A stretch of 59,615 bases of DNA from the NCBI GenBank assembly GCA_050250135.1, contig JBFWPF010000011.1, positions 1 through 59,615 of the forward strand, given 5' to 3'. The position numbers and the translations under genes were made by a program. Origin of the DNA: JBFWPF01 sp050250135. Its GTDB lineage: Bacteria > Chlamydiota > Chlamydiia > Chlamydiales > JAFEGQ01. The notes under the pieces are model-generated. The model searched no databases and was not told where the DNA came from. It was given only the letters and a program-made list of their open reading frames with translations. Positions 24,882 to 32,839 of this stretch are shown piece after piece (the first letter of the stretch is position 1; every line of letters starts with the position of its first letter).

Positions 24882-25707
24882 CCCGTTTGATCTTCCACCG
24901 CTCCCAAAAGGTGAGCGACTCGTGCCCTTTCTCCGATACTTTGGTGAGCATCGATTCGAGAAAGGCCTCATCCTCGGCCGACTGCTTTGGGGTATAGGTG
25001 GGAACGCTCCTTCCATAGCCCGACTCATCTAAACGGAAGGTCCGGCGGACCAAGCGCCCAATAGCGGCAAGGCGCCCCTCTATCGGATGGCAGGTTACAA
25101 AGGGGCCCCGCAAATCCCAGACAAGAATGGTGTAGAGATAGCCCGAGAGGGCCCCAAAGGTGTTTGCGAGAGCAGAGATCCACTCTTGAGCCGCCAGGTC
25201 GATCGCCACATTGAAGGCCATCAGGGAGAGGAGGAGTGTTCTTGCCTGAAAGGGGACCATCATAAAGAGGACCGGCCCCCCTCCCGTTCCAAAGCTCAGT
25301 AGTGCCATCAGGAGGGCGTAGAGGGCAGGGGTGGTCCCCGCTACCGGCTTGTTCCCAAGGCCCAGCGCGCAGATCATAGTGAGAAGGCCGGCGATTGCCG
25401 CCGTGATAAAGAAGAAGCGGAAGAAGGGGCCCACTCCGACCCGCTCCATCACAAGGCCCCCCACGCTCCAGATCAGGTAGAGGACAAAGGCCAGCCCGAT
25501 CAGAAGGCCGAAGGAGGCGGGCCCGATCGCCGCAAAGGGATAGGTGAAGAGCTGCCAGACAAAGCCATGCGCAAGCCCCTCCAGCGATAGACTCAAGGCG
25601 GCTCTAAGCGGCTGGACTAGAGCAGTTAGGAGCGAAACCAAAAAGAGGGCCCAGAGGAGCCCCTTTAGAGGGGGAGGGGCCTTGGTGCCAAATCGTTGAA
25701 AGACCAT
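24856..25707 (-). CDS. Rhomboid-like integral membrane protein lacking the catalytic pair
   Basis: 283 aa with about six hydrophobic helices (for example LLWALFLVSLLTALVQPL, FGLLIGLAFVLYLIWSVGGLVMERVGVGPF, FFFITAAIAGLLTMICAL, and the YTILVWDL end) and a roughly 80-residue basic cytosolic tail. The layout, with W/Y-rich LWSVG..ME..W-type segment and a later GALSGYLYTIL, is that of the rhomboid superfamily. The catalytic serine motif GxSG is replaced by GTTPALYAL, and the histidine before the GALSGYLY helix is replaced by asparagine (ANTFGALSG). It should therefore be an inactive (pseudoprotease/derlin-like) member. Divergent from the malic enzyme gene. Confidence 0.65.
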   Translation of the reverse strand: MVFQRFGTKAPPPLKGLLWALFLVSLLTALVQPLRAALSLSLEGLAHGFVWQLFTYPFAAIGPASFGLLIGLAFVLYLIWSVGGLVMERVGVGPFFRFFFITAAIAGLLTMICALGLGNKPVAGTTPALYALLMALLSFGTGGGPVLFMMVPFQARTLLLSLMAFNVAIDLAAQEWISALANTFGALSGYLYTILVWDLRGPFVTCHPIEGRLAAIGRLVRRTFRLDESGYGRSVPTYTPKQSAEDEAFLESMLTKVSEKGHESLTFWERWKIKRVTKRRRRG

Positions 25708-25789
25708 GTTAATAGAGGTAGCTTCCCATCAATTGTGCACTGTTTTAGCCTGTAACGCAACCCCATGGAAGGACAAAGGAGCATTTGAG

Positions 25790-26971
25790 ATGTCGTACGC
25801 AGAGCGGGCTTTGGAGATGCATCGGAAGAATCGAGGGAAGATTGAGACTCGTTCAAAGGTCCCCCTCAACAGTCAGCAGGATCTGTCGGTCGCCTACACG
25901 CCCGGCGTCGCCGCCCCTTGCCTCGCCATCCATGAAAATGTCGAGGAGGCCTACCAGCTTACCTGTAAGGCAAACTCGGTAGCGGTGGTCACCGATGGCT
26001 CAGCGGTGCTCGGCCTTGGCAATATCGGCCCCGAAGCAGCCCTCCCCGTAATGGAGGGGAAGGCCCTCCTCTTTAAGCAATTCGGAGGGATCGATGCGTG
26101 GCCCATCTGCCTCTCGACCCAAGACCCCGAGGAGATTATTGAGACAGTCCGGCGGATCGCCCCCGGCTTTGGGGGGATCAACCTCGAGGACATCTCGGCC
26201 CCCCGCTGCTTTCAGATCGAAGAGCGGCTTCAGGACCTTGGGATCCCCGTCTTCCACGATGACCAGCACGGGACCGCCATTGCGGTGCTGGCCGCCCTCT
26301 TTAACGCTTCCCAGGTGGTGGGCAAGCCCCTTAGCGAGATGAGAATGGTGGTGAGCGGCGCCGGAGCAGCGGGGGTTGCGATCGGGCAGCTCCTATGCGG
26401 CGTCTATGAGGGGACCGAGCGATTTGCGGGCGACCTGATCCTTTGCGACTCCAAAGGGGTCGTCTCGAGCAAGCGGCCCGACCTGAACCCGGCTAAAGTG
26501 GCCGCCCTCCAATGGTCCAACCTAGACGATATTGGGGGAGGCCTCCGGGATGCCCTTGTTGGTGCCGACGTCTTTATTGGGGTGAGCAAGGCCAACCTCC
26601 TCACAGGTGAGGATGTCAAGACCATGCGGCCAAAGCCGATCATCTTGGGGATGGCCAACCCGGTACCCGAAATCATGCCCGATGAGGCAAAAGCGGCGGG
26701 TGCGGCGGTTGTGGCGACTGGGCGGAGCGACTTCCCCAACCAAGTGAATAATGTCCTTGTCTTTCCTGGCATTTTCCGGGGGCTTCTCGATGCGGGGGCC
26801 CGCCGAGTGGAGAAGCGGACCTTTGTGGCGGCGGCTAGAGCGATTGCGGCTGTTTGTGGGGAGCCGACCCCTGAGCGGGTGATCCCCAACGTCTTCGATC
26901 CCGGCTGCGACGTGGCCGGTGCGGTCGCCAAGGCGGTGGTCGAGGAGCTCTCCCTGGCAACGGTTCAATAA
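25790..26971 (+). CDS. NAD(P)-dependent malic enzyme
   Basis: 393 aa from the ATG at 25790, which has an AAAGGA ribosome site; the longer frame from 25706 overlaps the divergent gene. Short bacterial malic enzyme: SVAYTPGVAAPC, VVTDGSAVLGLGNIGPEAALPVMEGKALLFK, FGGINLEDISAPRCF, FHDDQHGTAIAVLAAL, and the Rossmann motif VVSGAGAAGVAIGQLL. It oxidatively decarboxylates malate to pyruvate, linking the TCA cycle to pyruvate and NAD(P)H. There is no phosphotransacetylase domain. Its last codons and stop lie in a perfect hairpin (26962-27000). Confidence 0.93.
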   Translation: MSYAERALEMHRKNRGKIETRSKVPLNSQQDLSVAYTPGVAAPCLAIHENVEEAYQLTCKANSVAVVTDGSAVLGLGNIGPEAALPVMEGKALLFKQFGGIDAWPICLSTQDPEEIIETVRRIAPGFGGINLEDISAPRCFQIEERLQDLGIPVFHDDQHGTAIAVLAALFNASQVVGKPLSEMRMVVSGAGAAGVAIGQLLCGVYEGTERFAGDLILCDSKGVVSSKRPDLNPAKVAALQWSNLDDIGGGLRDALVGADVFIGVSKANLLTGEDVKTMRPKPIILGMANPVPEIMPDEAKAAGAAVVATGRSDFPNQVNNVLVFPGIFRGLLDAGARRVEKRTFVAAARAIAAVCGEPTPERVIPNVFDPGCDVAGAVAKAVVEELSLATVQ

Positions 26972-27000
26972 GGGGTTGTCCCTCCAGTCCTTATTGAACC
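26962..27000 (+). terminator. Palindrome spanning the malic enzyme stop codon
   Basis: GGTTCAATAAGG (26962-26973) pairs perfectly with CCTTATTGAACC (26989-27000). The stop TAA (26969-26971) is inside the left arm. There is no T-run, so it may be a processing or stabilising hairpin, or another gene-end repeat. Confidence 0.5.
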
Positions 27001-27088
27001 GGCGTTCAACAAGGAAGAGCCGAGTGCTTGCGGATAAATAGGCCGGGGGGCATACTCCGGCCGAATTCCCCTGAACCCAGAGCGTGAG

Positions 27089-27349
27089 ATGAAGAAAGAG
27101 GGTCATCCAAAGTATCAAAAAGTCCTGTTTATCGACTCCTCCACGGGGTACAAGGCCGTCTACGGCTCTACCCTGCAGCCCGAGGAGACCGAAGAGTTTG
27201 AGGGTAAGGAATATCCGGTCTACCGGGTAGCCGTCTCCTCTGCCTCCCACCCCGCCTACACCGGCGCCGAGAAGTTCGTCGACACCGAAGGGCGAATCGA
27301 CAAGTTCCGCAAGCGCTACCAGCGGCCAGAAAAGGAAAAAAAGAAGTAA
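27089..27349 (+). CDS. rpmE: 50S ribosomal protein L31 type B
   Basis: 86 aa. It reads as the zinc-free (C-minus) form: HPKYQKVLFIDSSTGYKAVYGST, YPVYRVAVSSASHPAYTG, FVDTEGRIDKFRKRY, without CxxC pairs. It begins the run rpmE-prfA-prmC-ffh-rpsP-trmD-rplS-rnhB. A strong terminator follows it directly, so it may be a separate unit with read-through into prfA. Confidence 0.93.
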   Translation: MKKEGHPKYQKVLFIDSSTGYKAVYGSTLQPEETEEFEGKEYPVYRVAVSSASHPAYTGAEKFVDTEGRIDKFRKRYQRPEKEKKK

Positions 27350-27367
27350 CTCGCTGTCCTTCCTAGG

Positions 27368-27402
27368 ATGGCCCCGACCTTCGAGTTGGGGCCATTTTTT
27401 TT
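27368..27402 (+). terminator. Rho-independent terminator between rpmE and prfA
   Basis: ATGGCCCCGA (27368-27377) pairs with TTGGGGCCAT (27386-27395) with one G-T pair and an 8-base loop, followed by a run of eight T. The prfA ATG starts only 4 bases after it, leaving no room for a ribosome site, so prfA translation may depend on this structure. Confidence 0.8.
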
Positions 27403-27405
27403 GTT

Positions 27406-28458
27406 ATGTTAGAGAAAGTTAAGCCTTTACTTGATGAATTTGCCGAGGTCGAAAAGGTTCTAGCAGAGCCTGAGATTTTCAACGACCAGAAGCGGTACCG
27501 GGAGATTTCCCAGCGCCACGCCTATCTCGCTGATGTGAAGGAGATCTGGGACGAGCTCGAGAGTGTCCGCAAGCAGCTCAAGGACAACTCCGCTTTGCTC
27601 AAGGAGGAGTCCGACCCCTCCTTTGCCGAGATGCTCCGCCAGGATATCGAGGAGCTTGAGGGGCGGGAGGAGAAGCTGGGAGTGTCTTTGCGCGACCTCC
27701 TGATCCCCCCCGACCCCGATGACCACCGCAACACGATACTGGAGCTTCGGGCCGGCACCGGCGGCGATGAGGCGGCCCTCTTTGTCGGCGATTGCGTCCG
27801 GATGTACCGTTTCTACGCGACCGCTAAGCACCTAAAGGTGGAGCAGCTGTCGGCTTCGGAGTCGGAGGCAGGGGGTTACAAGGAGTGTATCCTCGTTTTC
27901 TCCGGCAAGAATGCCCACCGCCTCCTCCAATATGAGGGGGGGACCCACCGGGTTCAGCGGGTCCCCGAAACCGAAGCGCAAGGGCGGATCCACACCTCCA
28001 CGATCACGATTGCGGTCCTCCTCGAACCGGAGGAGGAGGGGGAGATCGACCTCGACCCCAAGGACCTGCGCATCGACACGATGAGAGCCTCTGGCGCTGG
28101 CGGCCAGCACGTCAACACCACCGACTCGGCCGTCCGGATCACCCACCTCCCCTCGGGCCTTGTGGCCACCTGCCAGGATGAGAAGAGCCAGCACAAAAAC
28201 CGGGATAAGGCGATGCGCCACCTCAAGGCGATGCTCTTAGAGCTCCAGCGGCGGAAAGCGGCTGAGGAGCAGGCAAGCAAGCGGCTGGCCCAGGTGGGAA
28301 CAGGGGAGCGCTCCGAACGGATCCGCACCTACAACTTCCCCCAAAACCGAGTGACCGACCACCGGATCAACCTCACCAAGTACCACCTCGACCGGATCAT
28401 GGAGGGGGAGCTCGACGAGATCATCCAACCCCTCGTCCTCCACTTCAGCGAACGATGA
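27406..28458 (+). CDS. prfA: Peptide chain release factor 1
   Basis: 350 aa. RF1-type stop-codon recognition motif PET in RVPETEAQGRIHTS, and the catalytic GGQ in SGAGGQHVNTTDSAVR. It ends at UAA and UAG. The ATG follows the terminator T-run with no ribosome site, an unusual start. Its stop overlaps the ATG of prmC (ATGA), the methylase that modifies the GGQ glutamine, so the two are translationally coupled. Confidence 0.96.
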   Translation: MLEKVKPLLDEFAEVEKVLAEPEIFNDQKRYREISQRHAYLADVKEIWDELESVRKQLKDNSALLKEESDPSFAEMLRQDIEELEGREEKLGVSLRDLLIPPDPDDHRNTILELRAGTGGDEAALFVGDCVRMYRFYATAKHLKVEQLSASESEAGGYKECILVFSGKNAHRLLQYEGGTHRVQRVPETEAQGRIHTSTITIAVLLEPEEEGEIDLDPKDLRIDTMRASGAGGQHVNTTDSAVRITHLPSGLVATCQDEKSQHKNRDKAMRHLKAMLLELQRRKAAEEQASKRLAQVGTGERSERIRTYNFPQNRVTDHRINLTKYHLDRIMEGELDEIIQPLVLHFSER

Positions 28459-29234
28459 GACCCCGAGAGGTGTTCGGCGATCGGCTGGCTGAGGAGCTCC
28501 TCGCAGCAGCCCTAGGGATCAAACGGGTCGAGCTCTACCTCTATCCCGACCGCCTCGTGACGCCAAGCGAAAAAGGGCAATTCGAAGCCACCATTGCGCG
28601 GGCCAAGAGGGGAGAGCCCCCCGCCTACATCCTGGGTGAGGTGGAGTTCTACAACGTTACGCTGAGTGTCGACAAAAGGGTCCTTATCCCCCGCCCCGAG
28701 ACCGAGTTGATGGTAGAGGAGATTGTGAATCACCTGAAGGGGAAAAAGGGGCTCCTTTGGGACCTCTGCACCGGCTCCGGCTGCATCGCCCTCGCCCTCA
28801 AAAAGGCCCTCCCCAACCTCACCGTCGTGGGGAGCGACCTCTCCGAAGAGGCCCTCGACCTCGCCCGCTACAACGCCGCCCGAAACGGCCTCGATGTTCC
28901 GTTTTATAAAGGAAATTTTTTAGATGCTATTTCGAAGCCGGTCGACTACTTGGTGACCAATCCCCCCTATGTGACCGAGGAGGAGTACCGGCAGCTTACG
29001 CTCCTTCACTGGGAGCCCAGGGTGGCACTAGTAGGCGGTTTAACCTTTTACGAGAGGCTTGCCCAGGAGCTGCCTGCCAAGGTGAAGCCAGGCGGCCAGG
29101 TTTGGATGGAGATCGGGGCCGATCAGGGAGAAGCCGTATGCGCCCTCTTCTCCAGCCCCCACTACCAAAATCTTTCCTGTACCCAGGATCTAGCCGGCCA
29201 CGACCGGGTGATTTCACTTGAATTGGCGGGCTAA
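28455..29234 (+). CDS. prmC: Release factor glutamine methyltransferase PrmC (HemK)
   Basis: 259 aa. N-terminal helical domain, then the class I SAM fold with LLWDLCTGSGCIALALKKALP and the hallmark NPPY (LVTNPPYVTEEEY) that holds the substrate glutamine. IPRPETELMVE is also typical. It methylates the GGQ glutamine of RF1 and RF2. Overlaps prfA by 4 bases. Confidence 0.95.
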   Translation: MRPREVFGDRLAEELLAAALGIKRVELYLYPDRLVTPSEKGQFEATIARAKRGEPPAYILGEVEFYNVTLSVDKRVLIPRPETELMVEEIVNHLKGKKGLLWDLCTGSGCIALALKKALPNLTVVGSDLSEEALDLARYNAARNGLDVPFYKGNFLDAISKPVDYLVTNPPYVTEEEYRQLTLLHWEPRVALVGGLTFYERLAQELPAKVKPGGQVWMEIGADQGEAVCALFSSPHYQNLSCTQDLAGHDRVISLELAG

Positions 29235-29254
29235 TTCCTCTATCTTAACTGGGT

Positions 29255-30574
29255 ATGTTCAGCCTACTCAGTGACAAGCTTCAAGGGATTTTTTCAAAGG
29301 CTTTCGGGGGGAAAACCCTTACCGAAGAGAATTTGACCGAGGGGATCCGGGAGGTCCGCCTTGCCCTTCTGGAGGCCGATGTCCACTACGGGGTCGCCAA
29401 GAAGCTGATCCAGCGGGTGAAGGAGGAGGCCCTCGGCGAGCGGGTGACCAAGTCGGTCAAACCGGCCGAGCAGTTTGTTAAAATCCTCCACGATGAGTTG
29501 GTCGCGCTGATGGGAAGCGAGGAGGCCCCCCTCAACTTGAAGGGCTATCCGGCAGTGATCCTGATGTGTGGCCTTCAGGGGTCAGGGAAGACGACCCAGA
29601 GCGTTAAGCTCGCCTGCTACCTCAAGAGGGAGGGAAAGAGGGTCCTAGTCGCCGCCTGCGACCTAGCCCGCCCAGCCGCGGTAGAGCAGCTCAAAACGCT
29701 CGGCCGGGGGGTTGAGGTCGATATCTTCTCCCTTGAGGGGGAAAAGCGCCCCCTTGCGGTGGCCGAGTCGGCCCTCTCCCATGCCAAGCGGGAGCGCTAC
29801 GATGCTCTGATCGTCGACACAGCGGGCCGCCTCCACGTCGACGAGCCCCTAATGGAGGAGCTCTCCCTCCTCAAAAAGCGGCTTAACCCCGACGAGGTCC
29901 TCTTTGTGGCCAACGCCACTACAGGGCAAGATGCGGTCAAAAGCGCTAGCGAAATCGACGGCCGCATCGGCATTACGGGGTCGATCCTCACCATGCTCGA
30001 TGGCGATGCCCGAGGGGGCGCTGCGATCTCGATCCGCGAGGTCACCGGCAAACCCCTTAAGTTTGAAGGGGTAGGCGAAAAGCCGGGTGACCTTCAGCTC
30101 TTCAACCCCCACTCGATGGCCGATCGGATCCTCGGGATGGGCGATGTGGTGAACCTGGTGAAAAGGGCCCAAGAGGTGGTGAGTGAGGAGGAGGCCGAGA
30201 AGCTCCAGAAAAAACTGCGCAAGGCGACCTTCACCTACGAAGACTACCTCTCTCAGATGCAGAAGGTGAAAAAGATCGGCTCCATGAGCAAGATCCTGAA
30301 AATGCTTCCCCTAAAAGGGGTCGACACGAGTATGCTAGAGGGGTCGGATGGGGAGCTAGCAAAGGTCGAATCGATTATTTTATCGATGACCCCTAGGGAG
30401 CGCAACCTCATCGACGAGCTTTCGATGGGGCGGCGGCGGCGCATTGCGATGGGATCGGGGCGCGATCTCGCCGAGGTCAATCGGCTAATTAAAGGATTTA
30501 ATCGGACCAAAACTCTCTTTAGGAAGGGTCCAGGGAAACAACAGTTAGACAAGATGCTTGGAGGCATGAAATGA
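29255..30574 (+). CDS. ffh: Signal recognition particle protein Ffh
   Basis: 439 aa. N domain, GTPase G domain (P-loop GLQGSGKTT near residue 106, DTAGRLHVDE, TMLDGDARGGAAIS, GVGEKPGDLQLF) and the Met-rich M domain ending RTKTLFRKGPGKQQLDKMLGGMK cut to IGSMSKILKMLP and GSGRDLAEVN for RNA binding. It targets nascent membrane proteins to the FtsY receptor. Its stop overlaps the start of rpsP by 4 bases. The 4.5S RNA gene is not in the window. Confidence 0.96.
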   Translation: MFSLLSDKLQGIFSKAFGGKTLTEENLTEGIREVRLALLEADVHYGVAKKLIQRVKEEALGERVTKSVKPAEQFVKILHDELVALMGSEEAPLNLKGYPAVILMCGLQGSGKTTQSVKLACYLKREGKRVLVAACDLARPAAVEQLKTLGRGVEVDIFSLEGEKRPLAVAESALSHAKRERYDALIVDTAGRLHVDEPLMEELSLLKKRLNPDEVLFVANATTGQDAVKSASEIDGRIGITGSILTMLDGDARGGAAISIREVTGKPLKFEGVGEKPGDLQLFNPHSMADRILGMGDVVNLVKRAQEVVSEEEAEKLQKKLRKATFTYEDYLSQMQKVKKIGSMSKILKMLPLKGVDTSMLEGSDGELAKVESIILSMTPRERNLIDELSMGRRRRIAMGSGRDLAEVNRLIKGFNRTKTLFRKGPGKQQLDKMLGGMK

Positions 30575-30891
30575 GCGTAGCAATCCGTTTACGCAAGCAG
30601 GGGAGGCTCAACCGCCCCTTCTTCCGGCTGGTAGCAGCCGATACCCGTTCCCCTCGGGATGGGAAGTACCTCGAGACCCTCGGCTGGTACAATCCGGTTG
30701 AGCGGGATGAGTCGAAGACGCTGTCGATCGACGTCGAGCGGCTTCAACACTGGATCGATCAGGGGGCTCAGCTTTCGGAGAATGCCGAGAAGCTGGTTGC
30801 CAAAGCCGCACCCCACGTCACCGCCGCCATCCGTGAGCGGACCCTTGCCAAGCGGGCCAAGCGGGCTGCTGCGCGCAAGAAGAAAAAATAA
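30571..30891 (+). CDS. rpsP: 30S ribosomal protein S16
   Basis: 106 aa. IRLRKQGRLNRPFFRLVAAD and RDGKYLETLGWYNP are characteristic of S16. The C-terminal tail is Ala/Lys-rich. It overlaps ffh (ATGA) and trmD (TAATG), as expected for the conserved ffh-rpsP-trmD-rplS operon. Confidence 0.96.
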   Translation: MSVAIRLRKQGRLNRPFFRLVAADTRSPRDGKYLETLGWYNPVERDESKTLSIDVERLQHWIDQGAQLSENAEKLVAKAAPHVTAAIRERTLAKRAKRAAARKKKK

Positions 30892-31835
30892 TGTTAGTGG
30901 ACCTTCTCACCCTCTACCCTGAAGCGCTTACCGCGTTAGAAGTGGGGATGGTGGGGAGGGCCCAGCAAAAGGGGCTCCTTTCGATCCGGGCTCACCAGAT
31001 CCGCGATTTTGGGGAGGGGCCCCATAGGCGGGTCGATGAGCGCCCCATAGGGGGTGGCCCTGGGATGGTCATGACCCCCGGCCCGATCGAGCGGGCGATC
31101 GCCTCGGTGGCCCAAGAGGGCTCCCACCTCGTCTACCTCACCCCTCAGGGAAAACCCCTTACGGCTCAGGCCGCCCGCCGCCTCGCGCAAAAAGAGCACC
31201 TCATCCTCCTTTGCGGCCACTACGAAGGGGTCGACCAGCGGGCCCTCGAAAAGGCCGAGGAGATCAGCGTCGGCGATGTGGTCCTCTCTAGCGGCCTCCT
31301 CCCCGCCATGGTCCTGATCGACGCCACCGCCCGCTTTATCCCCGGGGTCCTCGGGCATGAGGAGGGGGCGGCAAGCGACACCTTTGAAGAGGGGCTATTC
31401 GAGCACCCCCAGTATGCCGGCCCCCGTGAGGGGGTCCCCGAGATCCTCCTCTCGGGCGACCACGGGCGGATCGCCCGGTGGCGCAAGGCTCGCGCCCTCG
31501 AGAAGACCCATGCCGTCCGTCCCGACCTTTTTTGGGAGTGGGCCGATCCCCAAACTCGCTATATTTTGGGCGTAAAAAATTTAGATGAATCGCGCCGCTT
31601 CTTCAAGGAGCTCGGGATCTCCTATACAAAGAAAGAGCAGGGCCTTATGATAGCGGGCTCAGTGCTCCTGCTAGAGGGGGAATTCGGAGCGGGGATGGTC
31701 CGCCTCGCTCTTCCCCCTGAGCAGTTTGAGCGGATTAAACAAAAGGTCACACCCTCGAGGGCCGCTAGTGACCTCCTGATAGTGGAGGATCCCGATGGCC
31801 ACGAGTGGTGTTTATGCAAGGAGCGTCAGCGATGA
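30891..31835 (+). CDS. trmD: tRNA (guanine-N1)-methyltransferase TrmD with C-terminal VOC-like domain
   Basis: 314 aa. Residues 1-215 are a standard TrmD with the SPOUT knot: HRRVDERPIGGGPGMVM, LLCGHYEGVDQRALE, EISVGDVVLSSGLLPAM. It makes m1G37 in tRNAs. Residues about 220-314 are an extra domain resembling a glyoxalase/VOC half-barrel: LGVKNLDESRRFFKELGI, then MIAGSVLLLEGEFG and IVEDPDGHEWCLCK. Chlamydial TrmD proteins are known to be longer than others. In-line with rpsP and rplS by overlap. Confidence 0.95.
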   Translation: MLVDLLTLYPEALTALEVGMVGRAQQKGLLSIRAHQIRDFGEGPHRRVDERPIGGGPGMVMTPGPIERAIASVAQEGSHLVYLTPQGKPLTAQAARRLAQKEHLILLCGHYEGVDQRALEKAEEISVGDVVLSSGLLPAMVLIDATARFIPGVLGHEEGAASDTFEEGLFEHPQYAGPREGVPEILLSGDHGRIARWRKARALEKTHAVRPDLFWEWADPQTRYILGVKNLDESRRFFKELGISYTKKEQGLMIAGSVLLLEGEFGAGMVRLALPPEQFERIKQKVTPSRAASDLLIVEDPDGHEWCLCKERQR

Positions 31836-32257
31836 GCCACAGGCAGCAGATTGAGGAGCTGGGAAAGAGCCAGCTCAAAACCGATATTCCCCCCTTTGCT
31901 ATCGGGGATACCATCAGTGTCCATCTGAGGATTATTGAGGGAGACAAGGAGCGGGTTCAGCTCTTTACCGGCACAGTGATTGCCCGCAAAGGGAACGGTA
32001 TCTCGGAGACCTTCTCCCTTTACCGAGTGGCTTACGGCGAGCAGATGGAGCGGGTTTTCCTCCTCCACAGCCCCCGAATTGCGAAGATCGAGCTAGTTCG
32101 CAAGGGTAAGGTTCGCCGCGCCAAGCTTTACTACCTGCGTGGAACGTCCGGCAAGAAGTCGAAAGTGAAAGAGCGCCTTGGAGGCGCCAGAGCCACCGTA
32201 GCGCCTGAGGAAGAGGCCCAAGAAGCCATGACCTCAGGTGAGGAATCGGGAGCTTGA
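31832..32257 (+). CDS. rplS: 50S ribosomal protein L19
   Basis: 141 aa from the ATG at 31832, which has an AAGGAG site 8 bases upstream and overlaps the trmD stop (ATGA). Features: PPFAIGDTISVHLRIIEGDKERVQLFTGTVIARKG and RVFLLHSPRIAKIELVRKGKVRRAKLYYLR typical of L19. The C-terminal 25 residues are an acidic tail. It sits at the 30S-50S interface. Confidence 0.95.
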   Translation: MSHRQQIEELGKSQLKTDIPPFAIGDTISVHLRIIEGDKERVQLFTGTVIARKGNGISETFSLYRVAYGEQMERVFLLHSPRIAKIELVRKGKVRRAKLYYLRGTSGKKSKVKERLGGARATVAPEEEAQEAMTSGEESGA

Positions 32258-32837
32258 GAGCTTAGCTTTCGAAACGGCAGCCAGAAAGGCGGGCTACACC
32301 CGCATTGCGGGCGTCGATGAAGCCGGCAGGGGCCCCCTCGCCGGCCCTGTCGTCGCGGCTGCCTGCATCCTTCCTCCAGACCTCCTCCTCCCCGACGTCA
32401 ACGACTCCAAGAAGCTCACCCGCGAGCGGCGACGGGCGCTCCATTACCACCTCACCCATCACGCCGACATCACCTTTGGGATTGGCGTAATCGACGCCCC
32501 TACCATCGACGCCATCAACATCTACCAGGCGACCATTCGGGCCATGCAGGAGGCGGTCTCCCAAATCGACCCCGACTACCTCCTTGTGGATGGCCTAAAC
32601 CTGCCCCACGCCCTGCCCACTGAGAAGATTATCCATGGGGATGAGCGGTGCCATGCCATTGCCTGCGCCTCGATTATTGCCAAGGAGCACCGCGATCTCC
32701 TCATGGAGGCCTACGCAAAAAAATACCCTGAGTATGGTTTTGAGCAGCATAAGGGCTATGGAACTGAGCGCCACAGAGCGGCCCTAGAGAAATTCGGCCC
32801 CACCCCCATCCACCGCCGCTCTTTCCGGTCGGGCTAG
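32238..32837 (+). CDS. rnhB: Ribonuclease HII
   Basis: 199 aa from a GTG at 32238 that overlaps rplS by 20 bases. RNase H fold: IAGVDEAGRGPLAGPVV with catalytic D and E, NDSKKL, LLVDGLNL with catalytic D, IACASIIAKEHRD, and GFEQHKGYGTERH at the C-terminus. It removes RNA from RNA-DNA hybrids and misincorporated ribonucleotides. Last gene of the run; the convergent TraB-like gene ends 2 bases away. Confidence 0.95.
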   Translation: MRNRELESLAFETAARKAGYTRIAGVDEAGRGPLAGPVVAAACILPPDLLLPDVNDSKKLTRERRRALHYHLTHHADITFGIGVIDAPTIDAINIYQATIRAMQEAVSQIDPDYLLVDGLNLPHALPTEKIIHGDERCHAIACASIIAKEHRDLLMEAYAKKYPEYGFEQHKGYGTERHRAALEKFGPTPIHRRSFRSG

Positions 32838-32839
32838 GG

